Source: Actinomycetes bacterium (GTDB taxonomy: Bacteria; Actinomycetota; Acidimicrobiia; Acidimicrobiales; JAKAVM01). From it: a DNA stretch of 35,134 nt. A program made the position numbers and the translations under genes. This document shows, in pieces, positions 16,375-24,419 of the stretch; positions within the stretch are counted from its first letter, which is position 1; every line of letters starts with the position of its first letter. The DNA is taken from NCBI GenBank assembly GCA_021817065.1, contig JAKAWH010000004.1, positions 1 through 35,134 of the forward strand, read 5' to 3'. The notes under the pieces were generated by a model that worked only from the letters and a program-made list of their open reading frames with translations, made no database searches and was not told the DNA's origin.

Positions 16375-17119
16375 GGAGAGCGACCGCAGCGGCGGCCAGC
16401 GCGCCGTACGCGGCGACCAGGAGGGGGATCGACAGATCGGAGCCGGGCCACGACAGGCCGGCACCTTCTCCGATCCAGAACGTTCCGAAGCTGACCAACA
16501 TCAGTCCCACCGCCATCTTCATCGCGTTCTCCGGCACCCCAGAGAGCTGACGGGCGACCAGGAGCCCGGCTGTACCGACGACAACGACTGCGCCACCAGC
16601 TGCCAGGCTCGCCAGCGCGATGTCGTGAGCGGCCGATCCCATGGTGAGCACGATGATCACCACTTCCAGCCCCTCTAGGAACACCCCCTTGAACGACACC
16701 GCGAATCCAACCCGGTCCCGCCCAGGCCGGACTCCCGGGGCCTCCGGGGTGTCGGCTTCCCCGCCGGAGAGCTCGGCCACCTGCCGGGCGTAGATCACGT
16801 CCTCGTCATGCTTTGCCTTGAGACCCGCGGCCCGCAGGATCGCTTTGCGGAGCCAGCCTGCCCCGAAATAGAGCAGGAGAGCACCGATAACCACCCGAAG
16901 GGTATCGAGGGGGACGAAATGCACCACCGCCGGTCCGAGGGCAGCCACCAGTGCAGCCAGAGCGACGAGTGCGGCGCCCGCGCCCTCCAGAGCGGAACGC
17001 CAACCACGCGTCGCCCCGACCGCCAGGACGATGGTGAATGCCTCAACCATCTCCACCGCACTGGCGAGAAAGACCGCAGCAGCCAGAACCACCCCGCCGG
17101 TGTGGACGGCAGCCAGCAT
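16325..17119 (-). CDS. COG4280-like multispan membrane protein with duplicated ExxE motif
   Basis: 264-aa integral membrane protein with about six or seven hydrophobic helices in two halves joined by a polar loop (about 98-136, rich in Lys/Glu/Asp/Pro). Each half carries the same motif, ExxExxxIVLxxG, at residues 23-35 and 149-161. This marks an internal duplication with paired acidic residues in a membrane helix. The arrangement recalls cation transporters with paired acidic motifs, such as FTR1-type iron permeases (REXXE) and UPF0016/GDT1 Mn/Ca exchangers. I do not claim membership in either. The substrate is unknown. The gene overlaps panB tail-to-tail by 50 bp and is divergent from rpsF. 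The start lacks a Shine-Dalgarno; TAGAGT lies six bases before the ATG. Confidence 0.8.
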   Translation of the reverse strand: MLAAVHTGGVVLAAAVFLASAVEMVEAFTIVLAVGATRGWRSALEGAGAALVALAALVAALGPAVVHFVPLDTLRVVIGALLLYFGAGWLRKAILRAAGLKAKHDEDVIYARQVAELSGGEADTPEAPGVRPGRDRVGFAVSFKGVFLEGLEVVIIVLTMGSAAHDIALASLAAGGAVVVVGTAGLLVARQLSGVPENAMKMAVGLMLVSFGTFWIGEGAGLSWPGSDLSIPLLVAAYGALAAAAVALLRRRRTAPTVPPLPLG

Positions 17120-17125
17120 GACCGC

Positions 17126-17131
17126 ACTCTA
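17126..17131 (-). promoter_or_regulatory. Candidate leaderless -10 (TAGAGT) for the COG4280-like gene
   Basis: Minus-strand TAGAGT six bases before the ATG at 17119, inside TATAGAGT. No ribosome-binding site is present. Confidence 0.35.
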
Positions 17132-17240
17132 TAGGAGCAACGCGACCGTTGTGGGCCGCGAGATGGGCCTTGTCACACCTCTGGTCCATACTTCCCCCAT
17201 ATGGACCTATCGCCGGTTTCGAGATACAGTGACGGTCTTA

Positions 17241-17299
17241 CCGACGGCCGGAGAGTTGCCGTCGGGCAACCTATTGCCCACCCTGCCCCCATGCGGGGC
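17241..17299 (+). ncRNA. Structured rpsF leader with overlapping hairpins (putative cis-regulatory RNA)
   Basis: Three stems lie in the 222-bp region upstream of rpsF. CCGACGGC (17241-17248) pairs with GCCGTCGG (17258-17265), 8 bp with a 9-nt loop. GGGCAA (17264-17269) pairs with TTGCCC (17274-17279), 6 bp with a CCTA loop. GCCCC (17285-17289) pairs with GGGGC (17295-17299). The first two share bases 17264-17265, so they compete at their base. bS6 mRNA leaders in many bacteria carry an element bound by the bS6:bS18 complex. These stems are in the right place for such feedback, but I could not confirm the known consensus. Confidence 0.4.
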
Positions 17300-17341
17300 T
17301 CCAGGAGATTTTCCTCCGGATCCGAAGGGAGACGAGCCGCC

Positions 17342-17761
17342 GTGCGGCCCTATGAGATTGTCATCATTTTCGATGCTGGCCTCGACGAGAGCGCTGTCCG
17401 GCAGGTGATCGACCATGCCACCGAAACCATCCGCTCGGGCGGGGGGAACCCCGGCCGGGTGGACCATTGGGGGAAGCGCCGATTCGCCTATAACCTGGCA
17501 GGTCGCTGGGAGGGGTACTACGTCATCCTCGAGGTGACTGCTCCCCCCGCGGCGGTAGCCGAGGTGAGCCGGATCCTGTCTCTCGCCGACGAAGTCATTC
17601 GCCACAAGGTCGTGCGGATCCCCGAGGGGGTGGCTGGGCGTGAGCGTCCCACCCCCCCTGTCGAGATCGACACCGAGCCGGTAGCGGAGGAATCTGCTTC
17701 TCCCGCTCCTTCGGTGCCGCCCATCGAGGCCGAGGCGTCGTCTGTGGCGTCAAGCGATTGA
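17342..17761 (+). CDS. rpsF: Small ribosomal subunit protein bS6
   Basis: 139 aa. The core has RPYEIVIIFDAGLDE, RVDHWGKRRFAYNLAGRWEGYYVILEV and a final strand with VVRIPEGV. The usual length is 95-100 aa; here about 45 extra residues form a Pro/Glu/Ser/Ala-rich acidic tail ending in SSVASSD. The start is the GTG at 17342, preceded by GAAGGGAG; the upstream open frame has no homology. bS6 binds bS18 on the 30S platform. It is first gene of rpsF-ssb-rpsR-rplI, which are on one strand with small gaps. Confidence 0.95.
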   Translation: MRPYEIVIIFDAGLDESAVRQVIDHATETIRSGGGNPGRVDHWGKRRFAYNLAGRWEGYYVILEVTAPPAAVAEVSRILSLADEVIRHKVVRIPEGVAGRERPTPPVEIDTEPVAEESASPAPSVPPIEAEASSVASSD

Positions 17762-17791
17762 GACCACACAACGAAAGGTAAGTGAGAAGAC

Positions 17792-18247
17792 ATGTCAAAC
17801 GGCAATAGCGTGACACTGATCGGCAACATCACCCGGGACCCGGAGCTCCGCTTCACTCCTTCGGGACAGCCCACCGCCACCTTCGGGTTGGCTGTGAACC
17901 GGCGTTGGCAGAACCGCCAGACCAACGAATGGGAGGAGGCGACCTCCTTCTTCGACGTAGTTACCTGGAGGGAACTTGCCGAGAACGCCTCGGAGAGCCT
18001 GGAGAAGGGCTCGCGGGTGATCGTCACCGGTCGCCTCGAGCAGAGATCGTGGGAGACCCCCGACGGGGAACGGCGTTCGAAGGTGGAGGTGATCGCCGAC
18101 GAGGTGGGCCCATCCCTCCGGTGGGCGACCGCCCAGGTGACCAAGAACGAGCGTCGGCAGGGATTCGGAGACAGCCTGGGGGGAACCCCCCAGGCGCCGG
18201 CGGGCGAGTATGCAGCCGTCGGTGCATCAGACGAGGAGCCTTTCTAA
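17792..18247 (+). CDS. ssb: Single-stranded DNA-binding protein
   Basis: 151 aa. The OB-fold has NSVTLIGNITRDPELRFTPSG, FGLAVNRRW, TSFFDVVTWRELAENASESL, KGSRVIVTGRL and an EVIADEVGPSLRWA end. A short Gly/Ala linker leads to the acidic tail tip DEEPF, which recruits replication and repair partners. The linker is shorter than the Gly-rich linkers of mycobacterial SSB. It lies 30 bp after rpsF and 3 bp before rpsR. Confidence 0.96.
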   Translation: MSNGNSVTLIGNITRDPELRFTPSGQPTATFGLAVNRRWQNRQTNEWEEATSFFDVVTWRELAENASESLEKGSRVIVTGRLEQRSWETPDGERRSKVEVIADEVGPSLRWATAQVTKNERRQGFGDSLGGTPQAPAGEYAAVGASDEEPF

Positions 18248-18250
18248 GAC

Positions 18251-18742
18251 ATGGGAAGAAACAACTCACGCGAACGCCCGACCAAGCGGGTCATCAAGGA
18301 CACCGGCAAGAAGATCAAGAAGAAGCCGTGTGCCCTGTGCATCGACAAGGTTGAGTACATCTCATATCGCGACGTTGGTTTGTTGCGACGATATGTGAGC
18401 GACCGGGGCAAGATCCGTTCGCGCCGGGTCAGCGGCAACTGTGCGCAGCACCAACGTGAGGTCGCCCAGGTGGTCAAGACCGCGCGCGAGCTGGCCCTCG
18501 TGCCCTACCTCCAGCGGACCGTGTCCGAGAGGATGGCCGGTCGTGGCGGCGGTCGGGGCGAGCGGGGCGAGCGAAGTGATCGGAGCGAGCGAAGTGATCG
18601 GAGCGAGCTTCCCGCCGCGCACAGGGATGGGGATCTCTTCGAGCCCCCGGAGGTTGGCGTGCCTGATGAGGAGTTGGCGGGGGACTCCTCTGCCGCCCCG
18701 GCCGGAGCCGGGTTGACGCCGTCCGGTGAATCGGAGGGCTGA
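18251..18742 (+). CDS. rpsR: Small ribosomal subunit protein bS18 with long C-terminal extension
   Basis: 163 aa, about twice the normal 75-90. The core, residues 1 to about 93, has the zinc-binding set C27, C30 (CALC) and C64, H67 (CAQH), VEYISYRDVGLLRRYVSDRGKI and the terminal KTARELALVPYL. After it comes an Arg/Gly/Ser/Glu stretch (GRGERGERSDRSERSDRSE) encoded by a tandem DNA repeat, then an acidic Pro/Ala/Gly tail. The stop is a normal TGA with rplI six bases on, so no frameshift is evident. The extension is most likely disordered on the 30S surface. Confidence 0.93.
   Translation: MGRNNSRERPTKRVIKDTGKKIKKKPCALCIDKVEYISYRDVGLLRRYVSDRGKIRSRRVSGNCAQHQREVAQVVKTARELALVPYLQRTVSERMAGRGGGRGERGERSDRSERSDRSELPAAHRDGDLFEPPEVGVPDEELAGDSSAAPAGAGLTPSGESEG
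18567..18608 (+). repeat. 18-bp tandem repeat inside rpsR
   Basis: The unit GCGAGCGAAGTGATCGGA occurs at 18567-18584 and 18585-18602, and its first six bases again at 18603-18608. It preserves the reading frame (six codons) and encodes an ERSDRS-type repeat. It is preceded by imperfect GGGGCGAGC copies. Confidence 0.9.
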
Positions 18743-18748
18743 TCCGCG

Positions 18749-19198
18749 ATGAGAGTGATTCTGCGTGCCGATACCGACGGGCTGGGCAAGAAGGGGGATG
18801 TTCTGGAAGTCGCCGACGGGTATGGCCGGAACTATCTAGTGCCGACCGGTCGTGCCTTTGTAGCCACTAAGGGCGCTCTTTCCCAAGCGGAAACCATGCG
18901 CCGCTCCCGGGATCTCAAGGATGTCCGTGACCGTGAATCGGCAGAAGAGGCAGCGAAGGCGATCGCCGAGCGCCCGGTGCTGATCGAAGCGCGGGCGGGT
19001 GCCGGTGGCAAGCTATTCGGGTCGGTCGGGCTGGCCGACATCGCCGATGCCACCCTTGCCCAGATCGGGGTCGCCCTCGACAAGCGCCGGGTTGAATTGG
19101 AGGAGCCGATCCGCTATCTCGGCCGGCACGAGGTGCTGGTGAACTTGCACGCCGGCATCGAGGCCACACTTGTCGTCGAGGTGAGTGCCGCCTCCTGA
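18749..19198 (+). CDS. rplI: Large ribosomal subunit protein bL9
   Basis: 149 aa, normal length. The N-terminal rRNA-binding domain has MRVILRADTDGLGKKGDVLEVADGYGRNYLVP. A long charged connecting helix (about 45-75) and a C-terminal domain with GAGGKLFGSVGLADIADAT and a final HAGIEATLVVEV follow. It starts six bases after the rpsR stop. Its last 25 bases, including the stop codon, are duplicated just downstream. Confidence 0.97.
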   Translation: MRVILRADTDGLGKKGDVLEVADGYGRNYLVPTGRAFVATKGALSQAETMRRSRDLKDVRDRESAEEAAKAIAERPVLIEARAGAGGKLFGSVGLADIADATLAQIGVALDKRRVELEEPIRYLGRHEVLVNLHAGIEATLVVEVSAAS

Positions 19199-19240
19199 CC
19201 CACCGGCGGTCGACGTCGAGGTGAGTGCCGCCTCCTGACC
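19174..19240 (+). repeat. Duplicated rplI 3' end (27-bp direct repeat)
   Basis: The 27 bases at 19174-19200, which span the rplI stop codon, recur exactly at 19214-19240 after a 13-bp spacer. This gives a 40-bp period. The exact identity suggests a recent slippage or short tandem duplication. It leaves rplI intact. Confidence 0.95.
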
Positions 19241-19541
19241 TGAGGCTCAGCTACCTGCGAGACAAACAGCCGTTCGTGTGATCTATCCTGGGATGATGCA
19301 GCCATCCACAGGTTCTCACCCGCGGGTGCACTGTTATCCCCCGTTCGAGGCGGTATTCCACCGTTGCGGCCCGCGATATTCACAGGAATACCACACAAAA
19401 TCCCGAGGTCGGCAACAGTCATTGCACAGGCGAGTTGGGCGACACTGGAGCGACATGGTTTGTTCACCTGGTTTCGGGTTCCGGCACCGCCCACAGGGCG
19501 TCGAGGGGCGCTGACGTCCTGTGGTCCGTGCAGTGGAGGAT
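19241..19541. other. Non-coding gap before dnaB with an 8-bp inverted repeat and DnaA-box-like words
   Basis: No convincing gene is present. GGTATTCC (19352-19359) and GGAATACC (19385-19392) are perfect reverse complements 25 bp apart. Words close to the DnaA box TTATNCACA occur at 19302-19310 (CCATCCACA), 19334-19342 (TTATCCCCC) and 19376-19384 (ATATTCACA), the last with one mismatch and lying inside the inverted repeat. In mycobacteria a small gene occupies this gap. No clear promoter was seen. Confidence 0.4.
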
Positions 19542-20912
19542 ATGCGTGCGTTCTCGCGCGCGAAGCGACCGGTGGGCCACTCCGGGACGTCAGGGACGGT
19601 TCGGGTCCCGCCCCACAACTCTGATGCCGAGGAATCGCTGCTCGGTGCAATGCTCCTTTCCAAGGAGGCGATCGGCACCGCCACCGAGATCTGCGGCTCC
19701 GAAGATTTCTACGTCCCCGCCCACGCGGTCATCTTCGACGCGGTGGTGGGGCTCGACGGGCGTGGGGCGCCTGCCGACCCGGTCACGGTTGCCGATGAGT
19801 TGTGCCGCAGTGGGCTGATCGACCAGGTGGGTGGCCCCACCGCACTGTCGTCGCTTGCAGCGACCACGCCAGCCATAGCCAATGTCGAGCGCTACGCTCG
19901 GATAGTCGAGGAGCATTCGCTTCTTCGCAAACTCATCGCGGTCGCTGGCGAGATCGAGGAGATGGGCTACTCGGTCCCCGAGGACGTGGGATCGATGGTG
20001 GATCAGGCCGAAGCCATGGTTTTCGCGGTTGCCGAGCGCCGAGGCGCCGACACCATGCGCACCATCCGCGATCTTCTCGGCGAGTCCATGGACCGGCTGG
20101 AGGCTTTGATCGATCGCGGCGAAGCGATCACCGGGGTTCCCACCGGATTCCGCGACCTCGATCATCTCCTGGCGGGTTTGCAGCCATCCAACCTGATAAT
20201 TATCGGTGCACGACCAGCTCAGGGAAAGACGTCATTTGCCCTGGGGCTCGCGAGCCACGCGGCGGTGGCTGCGGCGGTGCCGACCCTGTTCTTCTCCCTC
20301 GAGATGAGTCATCTGGAGATCACCCAGCGGATTCTCTGTTCCGAGGCCCGGGTGGATGCGACGCGGATGCGCACCGGCAACCTCAACGAGCGGGATTGGT
20401 CCCAGATCCAGCACGCGATCGGTCGGCTCGGGGAGGCTCCTCTCTACATCGACGACAATCCCAACCTGACGGTGATGGACGTACGTGCCAAAGCGCGCCG
20501 GCTGCGTGCATCGGCCGACCTCGGCCTCATTGTCATCGACTACCTCCAGCTCATGTCGGGTCGCCGCAGCGCAGAGAACCGCCAGGTGGAGATTTCCGAG
20601 ATCAGCCGGGGGCTGAAGATTCTGGCGCGCGAGCTCGGAATCCCGGTGGTGGCTCTCTCCCAGCTCTCCCGGAACCTGGAAATGCGAGCCGACAAGCGTC
20701 CCATGCTGGCGGACCTGAGAGAGTCGGGATCCCTGGAACAAGACAGTGACGTGGTGATGTTCATCTACCGGGACGAGGTGTACAATCCCGACTCGCCCGA
20801 TCGTGGAACGGCCGAGATCCTCGTTTCCAAGCACCGCAACGGCCCGACCGGGATGGCCCACCTGGCCTTCCTGGACCAGTACACCAAGTTCGCCGACATG
20901 GCGAGGGTGTAG
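19542..20912 (+). CDS. dnaB: Replicative DNA helicase DnaB
   Basis: 456 aa from the ATG at 19542. The N-terminal domain begins with VRVPPHNSDAEESLLGAMLLS. The RecA-like domain has Walker A GARPAQGKT (about 222-230), LFFSLEMS, the Walker B region LGLIVIDYLQLMSG, VVALSQLSRNLE and DLRESGSLEQDSDVVMFIYR. It unwinds DNA ahead of the replication fork as a hexamer. There is no intein, unlike mycobacterial DnaB. Starts at 19521 (GTG) and 19533 (GTG) are also open; none has an ideal ribosome-binding site, since the GGAGG at 19535-19539 is only two bases from the ATG. Confidence 0.96.
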   Translation: MRAFSRAKRPVGHSGTSGTVRVPPHNSDAEESLLGAMLLSKEAIGTATEICGSEDFYVPAHAVIFDAVVGLDGRGAPADPVTVADELCRSGLIDQVGGPTALSSLAATTPAIANVERYARIVEEHSLLRKLIAVAGEIEEMGYSVPEDVGSMVDQAEAMVFAVAERRGADTMRTIRDLLGESMDRLEALIDRGEAITGVPTGFRDLDHLLAGLQPSNLIIIGARPAQGKTSFALGLASHAAVAAAVPTLFFSLEMSHLEITQRILCSEARVDATRMRTGNLNERDWSQIQHAIGRLGEAPLYIDDNPNLTVMDVRAKARRLRASADLGLIVIDYLQLMSGRRSAENRQVEISEISRGLKILARELGIPVVALSQLSRNLEMRADKRPMLADLRESGSLEQDSDVVMFIYRDEVYNPDSPDRGTAEILVSKHRNGPTGMAHLAFLDQYTKFADMARV

Positions 20913-20964
20913 AGGAGATTCGTGCCCGGAGTCCCTGGTGGCGGGGCTCCGTTCCGGCGCTCGG

Positions 20965-20970
20965 TAGACT
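20965..20970 (+). promoter_or_regulatory. Candidate leaderless -10 (TAGACT) of tig
   Basis: TAGACT, 11 bases, then the tig ATG at 20982. No Shine-Dalgarno is visible and there is no good -35. The gene has its own promoter-like element although dnaB ends only 69 bp upstream. Confidence 0.4.
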
Positions 20971-20981
20971 GGCCGCTCCCT

Positions 20982-22385
20982 ATGCAAGCGACAATCGAAA
21001 CTCTCGAAGGAAACCGGGTCAAGCTCTCGGTCGAGGTGGGCGAGGAGGAGTACTCCCGGGCTCTCGACGAGGCTCTTGCCGAGGTAGCCAAGACAATTCG
21101 CCTTCCCGGATTCCGTCCGGGCCACGCACCCAAGCGAGTGGTCGAGGCCCGGATCGGCAAGGAGGCGCTGCGCCAGGAGGTGCTGCGAGACGAGTTGCCC
21201 ACCTACATCCGGCAAGCAGCCTCGGACACCGGAATAGACCCGATCGGGTCTCCGGAGATCGAGGTGACCTCCGAGATTGGAGATTCCGTTCTGCGTTTCG
21301 ACGCGGTGGTGGAGACCCGCCCGCGCCCACCGATACCAGGTTACGCAGGCTTGCGGGTGACCGTTCCCGGTCCGCTGGCCACCGATGAGGAGATCGACCG
21401 GCAGATCGACCGGATGCGGGAGCAGTTCGGGGAGCTGACGGTAGTGAACCGTCCGGCCCGCGACGGCGATTATGCCACCATCGACGTTTCCGCCCACCAC
21501 CATGCCGAAGCAGTCGGCGAACTATCGGTGGAGGACTTCGTCTACCCGGTAGGTTCGGGGAACTTCATCGCCGGGCTGGACGACCAGCTCCGAGCTGCCA
21601 AAGCGGGCGATATCTTCAAGTTCAATGCCCCGCATCCTGCGGGTGGGGACGAAGTGAGTGTTCAGGTCCTTGTTAAGGAAATCAAGGAGAAGGTCCTGCC
21701 CGACGCGAACGACGCCTGGGCGGCAGAAGCGTCGGAGTTCGCGAGCATCGCCGAGCTGCGCTCCGATATCGCAACCCGGATCGGCGAGGTGAAGAAGGTC
21801 CAGGCACGGCTGGCCCTCCGTTCCGAAGCGGCCAAGGAGCTTTCCTCCCTGGTCGACGAGGACCCCCCCGGTGTGCTGGTGGCCGAAGAAATGGAGTTGC
21901 GCCTCACCGAACTGATGCGCCGCCTCCAGTCCCAGGGAGCCACCGTTGACCAGTACCTGGCCGCTACCGGTCAGGATCCCCAGTCGTTCACTGACGGGCT
22001 CCGGGCGGCGGCGGCGGAAACCGTCAAGCTCGACTTGGGGTTGAGGTCCCTGGCCGAAGCCGAATCGATCGCGGCGAGCGATCTGGAGGTCGACGAGAGA
22101 ATCGAGGCACTGGCAGGAAGGGCCGGTCAGGATCCCCACAAGCTGCGTCAACTCCTGGACGAGACCCACGGGCTCGACGCGGTTCGCTGGGAGATCCGTA
22201 AGGCCAAGGCACTGGACTGGTTGGAGGGACACGTTGAGGTGGTCGACGAGGAAGGCAAGCAGGTCGACCGCGCACTGCTGGAGCCGCCCGGCGAATCCGA
22301 GTCCCCTGGCGCAGGCGAGGTAGGGGACGGCGAAGGCAGCGACCGGCCCGCGGACGAGGCCGAGGGGAGTACCCTGGAGCAATGA
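20982..22385 (+). CDS. tig: Trigger factor (ribosome-associated chaperone, peptidyl-prolyl isomerase)
   Basis: 467 aa. The ribosome-binding domain has the signature [21 protein letters not shown], giving the GFRxGxxP contact to uL23. A central FKBP-like domain (from about [10 protein letters not shown] to VLVKEIKEK) and a long helical C-terminal chaperone domain follow. The last 35 residues are an acidic, Gly/Ser/Glu-rich tail. It catches nascent chains at the exit tunnel. The ATG at 20982 matches family N-termini ([15 protein letters not shown]); the 20 upstream codons are not homologous. The stop overlaps clpP by 4 bp (ATGA). Confidence 0.96.
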   Translation: MQATIETLEGNRVKLSVEVGEEEYSRALDEALAEVAKTIRLPGFRPGHAPKRVVEARIGKEALRQEVLRDELPTYIRQAASDTGIDPIGSPEIEVTSEIGDSVLRFDAVVETRPRPPIPGYAGLRVTVPGPLATDEEIDRQIDRMREQFGELTVVNRPARDGDYATIDVSAHHHAEAVGELSVEDFVYPVGSGNFIAGLDDQLRAAKAGDIFKFNAPHPAGGDEVSVQVLVKEIKEKVLPDANDAWAAEASEFASIAELRSDIATRIGEVKKVQARLALRSEAAKELSSLVDEDPPGVLVAEEMELRLTELMRRLQSQGATVDQYLAATGQDPQSFTDGLRAAAAETVKLDLGLRSLAEAESIAASDLEVDERIEALAGRAGQDPHKLRQLLDETHGLDAVRWEIRKAKALDWLEGHVEVVDEEGKQVDRALLEPPGESESPGAGEVGDGEGSDRPADEAEGSTLEQ

Positions 22386-23028
22386 GCGCGCGCCAGCCAG
22401 CCATGCGGCAGTCCTACGACTATCTGGTCCCCACCGTCATCGAGAACACTGCTCGAGGCGAGCGGGCTTACGATCTCTACTCACGTCTACTCAAGGAACG
22501 GATCGTTTTTCTCGGGTCACCGATCGATGACACCATCGCCAACTTGATCTGCGCGCAGATGCTCTTCCTCGAATACGAGGATCCCGACAAGGACATCAAC
22601 GTCTATATCAACTCGCCGGGTGGGGACATCACAGCGCTGTTCGCAATCTACGACACCATGAAGTTCATCAAGCCGGACAAGTCGACGTTTTGCTTCGGTC
22701 AGGCCGCATCGGCTGCAGCAGTGCTGCTCGCCGCCGGCACCAAGGGAAAACGATTTGCGCTTCCCCACGCCCGGGTGTTGCTGCACCAGCCTTACGGAGG
22801 GGCGGCGGGTCAGGCGACCGACATCGAGATCCAGGCTCGGGAGATTCTCCGCATGCGCGATCTGCTCAACAACATGCTTGCGACCGATACCGGTCAGCCG
22901 ATCGAGAAGATCCAGGCCGACACGGATCGGGATTTCGTCATAAGCGCCGATGAGGCGCTCGCCTACGGCATCATTGACGAGGTGATCACGTCCAGGGACG
23001 CTCAAGCCCGGATCGAGGCGGCGGCCTG

Positions 23029-23029
<1 letters not shown>
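22382..23029 (+). CDS. clpP: ATP-dependent Clp protease proteolytic subunit
   Basis: 215-aa serine protease with a catalytic triad S110 ([14 protein letters not shown]), H135 (RVLLHQP) and D184 (DTDRDF). The usual AASMGA nucleophile segment reads AASAAA here; the serine is kept. [18 protein letters not shown] forms the oxyanion region. It builds the chamber that degrades proteins unfolded by ClpX. Only one clpP lies here, whereas many actinobacteria have a clpP1-clpP2 tandem at this place. The ATG overlaps the tig stop and the stop overlaps the clpX ATG, so all three are coupled. Confidence 0.96.
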
Positions 23030-24306
<1,277 letters not shown>

Positions 24307-24347
24307 GGCCACCCGGCAGGTGCCGGCGATAATGCGGCAGTCCGCTA

Positions 24348-24361
24348 GGGGGACGTCCCCC
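24348..24361. promoter_or_regulatory. 14-bp perfect palindrome between clpX and folC
   Basis: GGGGGACGTCCCCC is fully self-complementary, in a 113-bp intergenic gap. As RNA it would pair tightly, but it has no loop or T tract. It could be an operator or part of a GC-rich terminator. No family assignment. Confidence 0.4.
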
Positions 24362-24419
24362 GGGGGAGGAGTGCGTCGCGATGGAGCCGAAGACGTAGCC
24401 GACCAACCCGTTATTGGCC

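Noticed and set aside
15397-16464. 355-codon minus-strand open frame
   Set aside because: Antisense to panB, which has all its motifs; the shadow has none.
19278-19514. 78-codon frame between rplI and dnaB
   Set aside because: No ribosome-binding site, no homology, His/Arg/Pro-rich composition; the gap is better read as regulatory.
20232-21503. 423-codon minus-strand open frame
   Set aside because: Covers the end of dnaB and start of tig in antisense; His/Gly/Arg-rich shadow without motifs.
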